This document shows positions 1 to 7,934 of a DNA stretch of 64,000 nucleotides, piece after piece. Each line of letters starts with the position of its first letter. Position 1 is the stretch's first letter. The notes below the pieces were generated by a model. That model was not told where the DNA came from, searched no databases, and saw only the letters and a list, made by a program, of their open reading frames with translations. This stretch comes from an uncultured Actinomycetes bacterium (GTDB lineage Bacteria > Actinomycetota > Geothermincolia > Fen-727 > JACVIW01): NCBI GenBank assembly GCA_937127245.1, contig CAKZLU010000011.1, positions 1-64,000 of the forward strand, given 5' to 3'. Both the position numbers and the translations under genes were made by a program.

Positions 1-822
1 AAGAGGTATATCGAGAAAGGACCGCTGGGCCTGGAGGACCTCTCCCGGGCCCCCAGGCGGAGGAGGACATCGCCTGTCCCCTGGCAGACCATAGACCTCA
101 TCGTGGCCATCCGAGGGGCACAGCCGGCCCGGAGCAAGCACAAGATCGCGGTGATCCTGGCCCGGGATCACGGCATAAAGCTCTCGGCCTCCACGGTGTG
201 CAGGATCCTCAAGCGCAAGGGCCTCTACGACGAGCGGGGCTCGCGCAAGAGGAGCAAGGCCGCCAAGCGGCGTAAGCAGCGCCTGCGCGCCGAGTGGTGG
301 ATGAAACACGCCTTTCCGGGCTGCCTCATCCAGATAGACACCAAGCACCTGCGTTTCGGGGGCATCAAGTTCTATCAGTTCACGGCCATCGACTGCTTTT
401 CCCGCGTCGCCTTCTGCCGGGTTTTCAGGTCCGCGGGCTCCCGCTGCGCGGAGGCTTTCCTCTCCGAGCTCAAGGCGTACATGCCCTTCTCGGTGCTGGT
501 GCTGCAGACGGAAGGCGGCTCGGAGTTCCTGCGCCACTTCGACCGGGCCACCGAGGAGGAGCTCATCACCCACTATTTCAGCCACCCCTACTTCCTCAAG
601 GAGAACGCACACGTGGAGCGCAAGATACAGACCACCAAGTACGAGTTGTGGGCCTTCAAGGAGGCTCATACGGTAGAGGATCTCAACCAGTTGGTGGACG
701 AGTGGAACTACATCTACAATCACGTGAGGCCCCATCAGAGCCTAGGATATCTCACGCCGATGGAGTTCCTGGCCAAGTGGAGTGAAGGAAGCGGGGATAG
801 GGTGTATGTGTCCGCGATGTAG
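1..822 (+). CDS. IS481-like transposase, 5' end cut off by the window edge
   Basis: The reading frame is open from base 1, so the N-terminus lies outside the window. The visible part runs from the end of a helix-turn-helix region (a GLEDLSR-type segment, then an Arg-rich linker) into an rve integrase core. The first catalytic Asp is in IQIDTKH (codon 337-339) and the last Glu is in HVERK (codon 616-618). The position that normally reads TDNG reads TEGG (codon 511-513), so the middle catalytic Asp is a Glu. The C-terminus has the usual YNHVRPHQSLGYLTP element. Codon use is much more GC-rich than in the neighbouring genes, which suggests recent arrival. Transposase identity is confident; whether it is active is doubtful because of the Asp to Glu change. 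Confidence 0.85.
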   Translation, partial: KRYIEKGPLGLEDLSRAPRRRRTSPVPWQTIDLIVAIRGAQPARSKHKIAVILARDHGIKLSASTVCRILKRKGLYDERGSRKRSKAAKRRKQRLRAEWWMKHAFPGCLIQIDTKHLRFGGIKFYQFTAIDCFSRVAFCRVFRSAGSRCAEAFLSELKAYMPFSVLVLQTEGGSEFLRHFDRATEEELITHYFSHPYFLKENAHVERKIQTTKYELWAFKEAHTVEDLNQLVDEWNYIYNHVRPHQSLGYLTPMEFLAKWSEGSGDRVYVSAM

Positions 823-1207
823 TGAACCAGCACAGTAGGAGATAGACGTAAAAACGTTTCTCAGGCTGTCGTTATACTCTTCAAACTGTTAGAAATTTTT
901 CGAGTAACAAACCCCAACTTAACGATATTGTTGGCATTCAATACCCTCGTAACCCGGGAAAAATAAAGGGGCTTGATTTAAAAGGGGCTTGGTTTACCAA
1001 GCCCCTTTGACTATGACCACACGCAACCAACATCAACCAGGCCAGAGAAATCATTTTTTTTCACGGCCTTATGCCCCGATACAGCGATACCCATGTCACT
1101 CTTGCTAAAGATCAACCGCTTAAAAGATTTTCCTCTTTCGCCAGTCGAGGTGACCTAGTTCTCCAGTCGGACCCTGCGCAAAGCCAAGCGCGTAAGAAAG
1201 ATTTTCC
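823..1207. other. Intergenic stretch after the transposase
   Basis: No convincing gene is seen here. The first part probably holds the end of the insertion element, but its terminal repeat cannot be identified with the other end missing. The second part holds the strong hairpin at 981-1008, with an extra half-copy of its left arm (AAAGGGGCTTG) at about 965-975. Confidence 0.5.
981..1008. terminator. Perfect 12-bp hairpin, probable bidirectional terminator
   Basis: AAAGGGGCTTGG at 981-992 and CCAAGCCCCTTT at 997-1008 are perfect complements around a TTTA loop. Read on the minus strand, the stem is followed by TTTTAAAT. It lies about 200 bases downstream of the minus-strand lipoprotein gene (1208-1729) and downstream of the plus-strand transposase, so it may stop transcription from both sides. 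Confidence 0.7.
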
Positions 1208-1729
1208 TCAGGGCGTGGTAGCGCCCGAACTAATGGATATCACAGTCGCGCCTTCTTGTTCGCCCTCACCAGCGGATATCACTACCGTTTTAGCGGCAGT
1301 GCCTTCCTGAAACATGAACATCCCTGTTTTCTTGCCCGCCATGGTGGAAGAAAGGTCCATGAATTTCGGCTTTCCAGAAAGCTTCGACCTGTACCACTCT
1401 GAAACTTCATCAATGCTGTCAGAAGTAGTGAAAGCCGCGGTCATGAATTCACCTTCACCCTCTTCGGTTTTAGTCTTTACTGATCCACCACCGCCCTTCA
1501 CAAGCTTCGCGCCGGGATATATCGGAACCCCGAGGTCTTCCTCGGATACGTCCTCCTGTCCGTAAGTTGCCTCGCCCTCCTCAGTCTTTACCTTTACTTT
1601 ACCGCTCTCCTCCGAGTACTCAACTTTTCCTTCTTCCGTGCGTACGGTTACTTTCTTTCCACCGCAACCTGCGCTAACCAGTAGCATGATTGACAATAAC
1701 AACACCAAAAAAACCGTTAGCTTTCTCAT
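1208..1729 (-). CDS. Putative lipoprotein with a VPIYPGA segment
   Basis: A secreted, probably lipid-anchored protein of unknown function. The ATG at 1729 is preferred because GGAGAGGAGG lies just upstream; an in-frame ATG at 1762 would read through that ribosome binding site. The N-terminus has MRK, a hydrophobic stretch and then SAGC, an imperfect lipobox because the -3 residue is Ser. The next part is rich in Thr, Glu, Gly and Lys with a repeated TEEGE/TEEGK pattern. A LGVPIYPGAK element and a DSIDEVSEWYRSKL helix follow; I have seen this combination in other small exported bacterial proteins of unknown role. It appears to stand alone, with the hairpin at 981-1008 as a likely terminator. 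Confidence 0.65.
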   Translation of the reverse strand: MRKLTVFLVLLLSIMLLVSAGCGGKKVTVRTEEGKVEYSEESGKVKVKTEEGEATYGQEDVSEEDLGVPIYPGAKLVKGGGGSVKTKTEEGEGEFMTAAFTTSDSIDEVSEWYRSKLSGKPKFMDLSSTMAGKKTGMFMFQEGTAAKTVVISAGEGEQEGATVISISSGATTP

Positions 1730-1995
1730 CAAATCCTCCTCTCCGATAAGAACCATACTCAAATGCTAACACATATAGGCATTTCCGTCTTCCGAAAGCA
1801 TCACTCAAATACAAGGCGTTTTCTAAAAATTCTTCCTCCCCAAACACGGATTAACGCCGCACGCTCGACAGCTTTAGGGCGAAACCCCTGCCCAAAGCAT
1901 ATTCCTATAACCACGAGGGAGGAAAAATAGTTTTAGTCTGTTCAGCTAGAGGGAAACGGGATTCACACAATAACAAGCGGACAAGGCTATTCGCG

Positions 1996-2189
1996 GAGAA
2001 ATACTATTAAACCGGTCATGTTGAGAAAAACCATAAATGGTGATGTTAACCATAATGGTGAATTCCTGGGCAGAAATACTCTTAAACGGTCAGCTTGAGC
2101 GAGACCGCTTTGTCATCGTTTGAAGAGGCACGTGAAATTTGGGAAACGCAGAAATAATCTTAACCGCTCAGGTTGAGCGAGACCGCTCT
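1996..2189. repeat. Three imperfect direct repeats, period about 76-78 bp
   Basis: The copies start near 1996, 2071 and 2149. Each has the form CAGAAATA-CT-TTAAACGGTCA-(G/T)TTGAG followed by CGAGACCGCT; the last segment is decayed in the first copy. The spacers differ in sequence. The copies diverge by several substitutions, unlike a CRISPR array. Confidence 0.65.
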
Positions 2190-2302
2190 CCCCAGAGACA
2201 TTCTCCCGAAACCCCTCAAGAAACCTCCGCTTCAGCGAGATGGTTGACGGTCCGGACATGCCCCAGAGACATTCTCACGAAAACCCCTCAAGAAATCTCT
2301 GC
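2190..2302. repeat. Two direct repeats of about 40 bp, 71 bp apart
   Basis: CCCCAGAGACATTCTC, then CGAAA, ACCCCTCAAGAAA and CTC occurs at about 2190 and again at about 2261 with few differences. The first copy directly follows the third copy of the upstream repeat family, so the two families alternate. Confidence 0.65.
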
Positions 2303-2411
2303 AGACGGAAATAAATCCAAAAAAATCCCTAACACTCAAGGCGATAATTTCTGTCGGGAATTGCCGCTGAAGACAAAGAGTGCCTGAAGCGGTGTATCGG
2401 GAGATTTAACT

Positions 2412-2457
2412 TAAAAAAAAGATGCGCGCTTGGTTCGTTGAAAATCAGCGCGCATCT
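2412..2457 (-). terminator. Rho-independent terminator of the thiolase/DUF35 cluster
   Basis: AGATGCGCGCT (2420-2430) and AGCGCGCATCT (2447-2457) form a perfect 11-bp stem with a 16-base loop. On the minus strand the stem is followed by a run of eight T residues. It lies about 185 bases beyond the last minus-strand gene of the cluster. A diverged copy of the same loop and arm sequence sits at about 2515-2544 between the gene end and this hairpin. Confidence 0.75.
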
Positions 2458-2642
2458 CACTCTTATTATTTACTCACTCATATTATTTATAAAGATACTG
2501 GCTCATCAAGACCGACGCTTGGTTAGTTAAAAATTAGCGAGCATTCTCCCTTTTCCCACCGCAAAACTTTAATTTCAGGCGCCGTTTCCACCATAAATTT
2601 CATAAATTTCTCTTTACGCGTTTTCCCTTAAGGCCACTTCGC

Positions 2643-3149
2643 CTACTTTATTATCTCGAAATATTCAACAGCATGAATTGACGTCGGTCTCGGCTCCTTT
2701 GCCCACACAGCCCTCATTCTCATGCCGACTTCGAGATTCTTCTCATCGGTCTCGTTGCAGAAATGCATCATCCTTGTCGTGGCGCCATCAAGCGTCACCC
2801 AGATAGAAGTGTATGGAACCTTCATCAACTCGCCATTGTTGGGGTTAATGTAGGGAAACCTCACGATTGTGAAACCCTTTAGCTCCCCTTCAGGACCCAC
2901 CTCAACCCACTCGTTTAACTCTTTGAAACAGCGCCCGCATATGTACCGCGGCGGAACATAAACATTTCCGCATTCTTCGCATCTAACCGCCATGAATCTT
3001 GCGTTATCCCGCATCTCAATCAAAAACTTGCTCCAGTAAGGACCCATATGCCAGTTGAAATCGTATTCGAGGTGGCCGGAGTGGTGGAGAAGTAGTTCAA
3101 ATCCATCAGGGGTATGAGTACTTTTTCTCTTATCGGTATATATACCCAT
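2643..3149 (-). CDS. Zn-ribbon/OB-fold protein (DUF35 family), copy 2
   Basis: A 168-residue partner of the thiolase-like protein encoded just upstream. Cys57, Cys60, Cys71 and Cys74 form a rubredoxin-like zinc ribbon (CEEC, then CGRC). A beta-rich OB-fold follows, with GELKGFTIV and a closing GMRMRAVWA segment. Proteins of this family (for example ChsH2 C-terminal domains and archaeal thiolase partners) bind acyl-CoA or bridge it to a thiolase-fold enzyme. The ATG at 3149 follows GGGAGG with good spacing. It is paralogous to the protein at 5512-5976 and is the last gene of a four-gene minus-strand unit. Its substrate is unknown. Confidence 0.85.
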   Translation of the reverse strand: MGIYTDKRKSTHTPDGFELLLHHSGHLEYDFNWHMGPYWSKFLIEMRDNARFMAVRCEECGNVYVPPRYICGRCFKELNEWVEVGPEGELKGFTIVRFPYINPNNGELMKVPYTSIWVTLDGATTRMMHFCNETDEKNLEVGMRMRAVWAKEPRPTSIHAVEYFEIIK

Positions 3150-3182
3150 TATCTTTCCTCCCTTCTGTTTAGAATCTTCCTC

Positions 3183-4337
3183 TTACGGGAGATCCGCCCC
3201 CAGAATTATCACGTCAGACCAGCTACACCCGCCAAAACCTGTGACAAGAGCTTTTTTAACGTTCGGAACCTGCCTGTCCCTGGCTCTTCCCATAATCTGC
3301 CAAGCGGCTTCTCCAACCCTTATCAATCCTGTCGCACCAATTGGATTTGTCGCTATCACGCCCCCCGACGGATTAACTGGAAGTTCACCGTCCATATTGA
3401 AAACGCCCTTGCGTATGAGTTTTGGCGCCTCTCCTCTTTCGCAGAACCACAGTGAGTCCATCCACTTCACGCCTGTTGTGGAAGCGGGTAAATAAAGTTC
3501 AGCTACGTCAAACTCTTTAAGAGGATTTGTTATGCCCGCTTTTTTGTAGGCCTCAGCTGAAGCCCTCTCAAGACTGGGCATCCACTGCCATTCAAGGTCA
3601 CCGAAATGAGTGTAGTCGTGCCTTACAACGGATGCGTGAACCCAAGCGGGTCTCGGGCACATCTTTTTCGCGTATTCCTCGCTCGCGAATATGACCGCGC
3701 ACGCACCGTCAGATCTCGGGCACATATCGAGAAACTTTATCGGGTAGGAAAGCATCGGCGAGTTCATGACGTCTTCAACGGTTACTTTCATCCTGTTGTG
3801 CGCGTAGGGATTATTCAAAGCGTTGTTGCGATCCCTTACGGCGACAAGCGCAGCGTCCTCCTCAGTGGCGCCATAGGCCTTCATGTACATCGAGTACTCC
3901 GTCGCAAGAGGACCTATCGCTCCCGCAAACGGGTCCCTCTCCAGAACTGGATTGGCGCACGTCGCGACAGCCGCCTGAGTGTCCGACTCGGAGTTCTTCT
4001 CCCAACCAACGGCAAGCACCCTGTCAAACAGGCCCGAGGCTACGCTGTAGAAGGCGCACGCCGCGATTGTTGTACCGGTTGTCCCACCGGTAGTAACCTT
4101 GAAAACCGGTTTCATAAAAGCGCCGAGACCCTCGAGTGCCCACATGTCAACATAGTTGATGTTCTCAAAATGGTCCATGTTCCCGATGACAATCGCGTCA
4201 ATCTCATCCCTCGTGATCTGCGCGTCGTCAAACGCACGCGTAACCGCCTCAGCAATCAACTCCATTCCGGAAGCATCAAGCCTGTGGGCAGCATGGTGTG
4301 TTTGCCCGACACCAACTATTCCGACTCTTCTTCCCAT
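3183..4337 (-). CDS. Thiolase-like protein without nucleophilic Cys, copy 2
   Basis: A 384-residue thiolase-fold protein of the SCP-x/Ltp type (start VGIVGVGQT). The segment where thiolases carry the nucleophilic cysteine reads VTTGGTTGTT (residues 81-90), with Thr in place of Cys. The C-terminal motif that usually reads GHPxGATG reads TNPIGATG, so its His is also gone. It is therefore unlikely to be a classical thiolase. Ltp2-type proteins with this loss act as retro-aldolases together with DUF35 partners, which fits the adjacent 2643-3149 gene. GGGGG precedes the ATG. It lies 12 bases after the other thiolase gene. Substrate specificity cannot be read from the sequence. Confidence 0.85.
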   Translation of the reverse strand: MGRRVGIVGVGQTHHAAHRLDASGMELIAEAVTRAFDDAQITRDEIDAIVIGNMDHFENINYVDMWALEGLGAFMKPVFKVTTGGTTGTTIAACAFYSVASGLFDRVLAVGWEKNSESDTQAAVATCANPVLERDPFAGAIGPLATEYSMYMKAYGATEEDAALVAVRDRNNALNNPYAHNRMKVTVEDVMNSPMLSYPIKFLDMCPRSDGACAVIFASEEYAKKMCPRPAWVHASVVRHDYTHFGDLEWQWMPSLERASAEAYKKAGITNPLKEFDVAELYLPASTTGVKWMDSLWFCERGEAPKLIRKGVFNMDGELPVNPSGGVIATNPIGATGLIRVGEAAWQIMGRARDRQVPNVKKALVTGFGGCSWSDVIILGADLP

Positions 4338-4349
4338 ATCGCATACCCC

Positions 4350-5486
4350 CTATTTCCCAAGAATCCATACGCAGTGGCTCTGTCCGCACAAACCGTTTAT
4401 CCCATGTGCGAGGGCTATCTCGGCTCCTTCCACCTGCCGATCGCCTGCTTCTCCTCTTAACTGAAGGGCGCACTCAGCCATTGCGGCAAGACCGGCGACC
4501 TGAACCGGGTGGGCGGAGAGCCTTCCGCCGGAGGGGTTGACCGGAATCTCACCGTCGAAATTAAAATTCCCGCGCTCGAGGTATTCGGCGCCCATACCGT
4601 CATCGCAGAAGCCGAGTCCCTCAAGCCACATCAATTCCATATAGGTGAAAGCATCGTAAACCTCAGCCACGTCTATGTCCCCAGGCTCAACGCTCGCCAT
4701 CTGGTAGGCTTTCTTTGCCGCCTGCTTGAGCGCCCTCGTATCGGAAAGGTCTCTGTCACCAAGTCGAAAAGCGTCAGCGCAATGCCCAACTCCGAGCATC
4801 CAAACACGCTTCTTGTTAGTGCTGTATTTCTTTGCTTCCCTTTCTGATGCGAGAATTAGAGCGCATGCCCCATCTGTCACAGGCGAACAGTCAAGTTTCT
4901 TGAGAGGACTTGCGATCATCCGTGAGTTCATCACGTCTTCGACTGTGATGTCCATCGGAAGCATGGCAAGGGGGTTTCTTTTCGCGTTCCCGTGATTCTT
5001 GACCGAGACGAGCGCGATCTGCTCTTCTAATATCCCGTACCTCGTCATGTAACGGCGCGCCTGCATCGCCGCGGACGAGACCGAATCCAAGCCGAGTTTC
5101 CTCTCAACCAGAGGGTCGAAGGCGGTATTTGTTATTCCGCTCATGTTGCTTTCGGTTCCCTTATGGTGAGCGACAACAACCGTCACGCCAAAGTGACCGG
5201 AGAGTATGCGCATCATCCCGTAGAGGGCGCCGAAAGTGCCATCCCCCTCAACGGTGGTGATATCCTTACCAAAAGCGCCTGAGGCGTCGGATATCGCCAT
5301 GCTGGATATTGTTCTTCCATCCCAGAAATCGCTCGAGACCGACACAACATTATCAACCTCTTTAACCGTAATTCCGGCATCCTCGAGCGCTTTTGATGTC
5401 ACTTCATAAACGAGCTCGGCAAAAGCACCGCTCTTGTTTTGCTCATACTTTGTCTGACCTACGCCAATTATCGCTACTCTTTCCAT
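4350..5486 (-). CDS. Thiolase-like protein without nucleophilic Cys, copy 1
   Basis: A 378-residue thiolase-fold protein (VAIIGVGQTKYE start) paralogous to the next gene. The nucleophile region reads TTVEGDGTFGAL (residues 78-89), with no cysteine. EVYDAFTYMELMWLE and GGRLSAHPVQVAG match the Ltp/SCP-x type C-terminal half; unlike copy 2, the His is retained. A late Cys occurs in NGLCGQ. In Ltp2-like aldolases a Tyr in the YDAFT region has been proposed as catalytic, and that Tyr is present here. The ATG at 5486 follows GGTGGTG. The gene lies between the two DUF35 genes' partners and is probably co-transcribed with them. Confidence 0.85.
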   Translation of the reverse strand: MERVAIIGVGQTKYEQNKSGAFAELVYEVTSKALEDAGITVKEVDNVVSVSSDFWDGRTISSMAISDASGAFGKDITTVEGDGTFGALYGMMRILSGHFGVTVVVAHHKGTESNMSGITNTAFDPLVERKLGLDSVSSAAMQARRYMTRYGILEEQIALVSVKNHGNAKRNPLAMLPMDITVEDVMNSRMIASPLKKLDCSPVTDGACALILASEREAKKYSTNKKRVWMLGVGHCADAFRLGDRDLSDTRALKQAAKKAYQMASVEPGDIDVAEVYDAFTYMELMWLEGLGFCDDGMGAEYLERGNFNFDGEIPVNPSGGRLSAHPVQVAGLAAMAECALQLRGEAGDRQVEGAEIALAHGINGLCGQSHCVWILGK

Positions 5487-5511
5487 TTACACCACCACCT
5501 GTGAATAGAGC

Positions 5512-5976
5512 TCAATTAACGGGTCTAAAATACTTGATATCAAAGATGTTTCCGGAGCGCTCTTCGTTTATGACAGCCTCAACCCGCATCCCCACCTTAA
5601 CCTTTTCAGGGTCGATTTCATCAATCAGATGAACGAGCCCGGTGTCAGCGCCATCCATTTTTATGATCCCGTAAGCGAATGGGGGCTTTTTGGGCTGAAT
5701 TGACGGTTCCTCATAGTAAACGACAGTGAAAGTTTCCACCGTTCCCGTCCCGGGTAATCTTACCCAATCGTTTACATCCTTGTAGCATTCGAGACATTTT
5801 GCTTTTGGAGGTATGTACACCTTCCCGCATGACGGACAACGATTCGCCCAAATCTGCCCCTCGTCACGAAGCAAGCCGTACCACTTACTCAGAGTTGAAC
5901 CGACCGTCCAAGTGTAAGGGACGCAGATCTTCCCCGGGAAGACAACCTCTTCAACCTCTTCTTTCCAATCAGACAA
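5512..5976 (-). CDS. Zn-ribbon/OB-fold protein (DUF35 family), copy 1
   Basis: A 154-residue acyl-CoA-binding-type partner for the thiolase-like protein that follows it. With the start chosen here, Cys47, Cys50, Cys61 and Cys64 form the zinc ribbon (CPSC, CLEC). The OB-fold follows, ending in GMRVEAVI. The TTG at 5976 is preceded by AGGGGTGAGG, while the longer in-frame TTG at 6048 has no ribosome binding site; the true start could still be 6048. The proline-rich loop in the middle (EPSIQPKKPPF) is longer than in copy 2. It is the first gene of the four-gene unit 6048-2643. Confidence 0.82.
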   Translation of the reverse strand: MSDWKEEVEEVVFPGKICVPYTWTVGSTLSKWYGLLRDEGQIWANRCPSCGKVYIPPKAKCLECYKDVNDWVRLPGTGTVETFTVVYYEEPSIQPKKPPFAYGIIKMDGADTGLVHLIDEIDPEKVKVGMRVEAVINEERSGNIFDIKYFRPVN

Positions 5977-6251
5977 TTGCCTCACCCCTTTTCTTAAAAC
6001 ATCCAAGTGCTCATAAGCGTTTAAATTGGAGAGACACTTTCTAATCAAAACATATATTCCCAGATCTCCTTACGCAAGAAGCTGAAGATTCCGCTGAGCA
6101 GAGGATATGTCGCGGCGGTAACAAAAAAGTACTTTTTATGGGTTAAGGAGGAAAACTTGCGACAGTATTTTGCTATTGGCAACAATATCTTCATCTCTAA
6201 CAAGAGACCACCGTCACGCCTAAAAATGCTCCAAAAAACGCAACGAATATC

Positions 6252-6896
6252 TTATAAAGTTTCGCTAATATATGAAATAGCCTCTTCCGCGTAAAGCGCT
6301 TGGTAGCAGCCGTTTCTCAAAGCATCAACAAGCTCATTCTCGCTTTTGATGTCTGCCTCAAAGAATGTAAGGCATCTGCCAATATGGCTCACGTGGTGCG
6401 CGTCGCTCCCGCCAACGCCGAAAAGATTATATTTTTTCCTCAACTCTTCCGCATAGTCATTGCAGTGTCTGGGAATCGCACCATTTTTCGTCTCGATAGC
6501 TACTATGGACTCAACGACCTCAGCGGGAAGTTCAAAACGGCTACCGTGCCTTGCGTCAGATATGCCCCTGAAAGGGTGCGCGGGAATTATTATTCCTCCG
6601 CGCTTCTCTACCTCTGTTCTAATTTCCTTGAAGGAAACAAGATAATATCTCACATGACCGTCCCAGCCGAAGATCAGCATGTCCCCTCTGTCTGTATAAA
6701 CCTCCATTCCCCTGAATACTTTAAAGCCCCTCTTTGCGGCATACTCACGGCAGATCTCAGCTCCCCTTACAGTGGAATGTTCAGTCACGCAAACCGCATC
6801 CAGGCAAATTTCGCAAGACCTCTCAACTAACTCCTCAGGAGTAATAGAGGAGCATCTCGAAGAGACATTAGTATGTATGTGCATGTCTATCAGCAT
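6252..6896 (-). CDS. PHP-domain metal-dependent phosphoesterase
   Basis: A 214-residue stand-alone PHP protein. Metal-binding motifs appear in order: DMHIHT near the N-terminus, VTEHS, GMEVY, PAHPF and GGSDAHH. This pattern fits the PHP phosphoesterases related to polymerase/histidinol phosphatase and YciV-type nucleases; its substrate could be a nucleotide, RNA end or sugar phosphate. The ATG at 6896 follows AAGGA at about 10 bases. It is on the same strand as the thiolase cluster but separated from it by about 200 bases, so co-transcription is uncertain. Confidence 0.85.
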   Translation of the reverse strand: MLIDMHIHTNVSSRCSSITPEELVERSCEICLDAVCVTEHSTVRGAEICREYAAKRGFKVFRGMEVYTDRGDMLIFGWDGHVRYYLVSFKEIRTEVEKRGGIIIPAHPFRGISDARHGSRFELPAEVVESIVAIETKNGAIPRHCNDYAEELRKKYNLFGVGGSDAHHVSHIGRCLTFFEADIKSENELVDALRNGCYQALYAEEAISYISETL

Positions 6897-7934
6897 TATT
6901 AACAGGTCCTTCCAATCCTTCCTCGCCTTTTGAGAAAGTGCGTATAGCCTAAAAAGACCCCGGAATTCAATGCATACTTAATCCGGGCACACGCCGCACA
7001 CATTCTACAACATCAAAACGGCCTGTTGGAGTATTAGCATGGTTTCTTTGGAAAACTAAAAGTCCTCAAGCCAAACTGCTGGTAGAAATAATTTTGCCTT
7101 TTGAAAATATCTCCACGCTTTTGCTCGAGCGTTTAAGCTGGCGATCTGGCTCCATGCTTTCCTTTAATCAACACCGGGTTGAATTACGCGGAGAAGGGAA
7201 AACCCTCATATAAAACCCGGATAAAAAATCTCGATAAGCGCATGGCTTTTTATAACTCTGCATAGAAGAAACGATCCAGGTTGTTTATCAATGCCTCATA
7301 CAAAATCTCGATAAGTGAGCGGTTCTTTCAACGGATGCCTCATCGAATAGAATCAAAAGAGCCCTGGCTTCATGAAAAAATTTGGCGGCAATAATTTATT
7401 AGGCGAGGCTTTTTGTGAAAAGACGGAAAAAGCAAAATGAGAGCGAGCATAAAAAGCGCCGCGAATAGTTTCCGAACATTCCTCGAATCGCCATTTTCCG
7501 ATTTCGGAGCGTGATATAAGGTATGAATCACGAAAAAATTTCAGGGTATGGACAACGCATAATTTATGATTTATATATGCATTTGATAAAACCTTAACTG
7601 TGTGGTGTTGCGGCAAACACTTTATAAATGCTTGAAAAAAGCATTTTGACAGACTTATAATTTATTCTGAGTTCGTTCTTTTTCGCGACGTGCAATCGGT
7701 TTTTGATCGGGTCGGGCGCAGTAGTGGAGGATGGGGATTTGCAAAAGAGGGGCTTTCTGAAGAATTACAAAGACCCGGTTAGCAATTTGTTCCCCAAGTA
7801 CTTAAAGAGTTTAACTTGGTGCCATGAATATTTACCCCGCTGCATTAGGCGGGGTTTCGGTTCCTTTATAGAAGGAAAATACGTTATAAAAGTAGAACGA
7901 AAAAATGAGGTCCGTATTTGAGGGGGTGCTATCT
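6897..7934. other. About 1 kb of non-coding DNA
   Basis: The stretch lies between divergent genes (PHP on minus, DUF1097 on plus). It is AT-rich with no credible gene; open frames found here lack ribosome binding sites and resemble no family I know. It contains a short direct repeat (AAAATCTCGATAAG at about 7225-7238 and 7302-7315) and a GC-rich hairpin at 7835-7854. It is large enough for an unrecognised RNA gene or a decayed gene. Confidence 0.5.
7835..7854 (+). terminator. GC-rich hairpin upstream of the DUF1097 gene
   Basis: CCCCGC (7835-7840) pairs with GCGGGG (7849-7854) around an 8-base loop, followed by TTTCGGTTCCTTT. It lies about 65 bases upstream of the ribosome binding site of the next gene. 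It may be a leader attenuator or the terminator of an unrecognised transcript. Confidence 0.45.

Larger units (their letters stand above)
1763..2640. other. Long non-coding stretch with repeats and hairpins
   Basis: About 880 bases without a credible gene. It holds three imperfect copies of a roughly 40-bp unit (1996-2189), two copies of a second unit (2190-2302), and a strong hairpin (2412-2457) with a degenerate second copy of its sequence at about 2515-2544. Short open frames here cross the repeats and have no ribosome binding sites, so I do not call them genes. Confidence 0.6.

Noticed and set aside
1071-1565. Small plus-strand genes opposite the lipoprotein
   Set aside because: They are antisense to a gene with a signal peptide and a good ribosome binding site.
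1996-2302. CRISPR array
   Set aside because: Only three and two copies of two different units, with marked divergence, irregular spacing and no cas genes.
3606-4460. Long plus-strand open frame opposite the thiolase-like gene
   Set aside because: It is an antisense shadow of a clear thiolase-fold gene, with arginine-rich composition and no family features.
7353-7616. An 87-codon minus-strand gene
   Set aside because: No ribosome binding site, no recognisable family, and AT-rich non-coding composition.
7703-7921. A 72-codon plus-strand gene
   Set aside because: It runs through a GC-rich hairpin, lacks a ribosome binding site and overlaps the start region of the DUF1097 gene.
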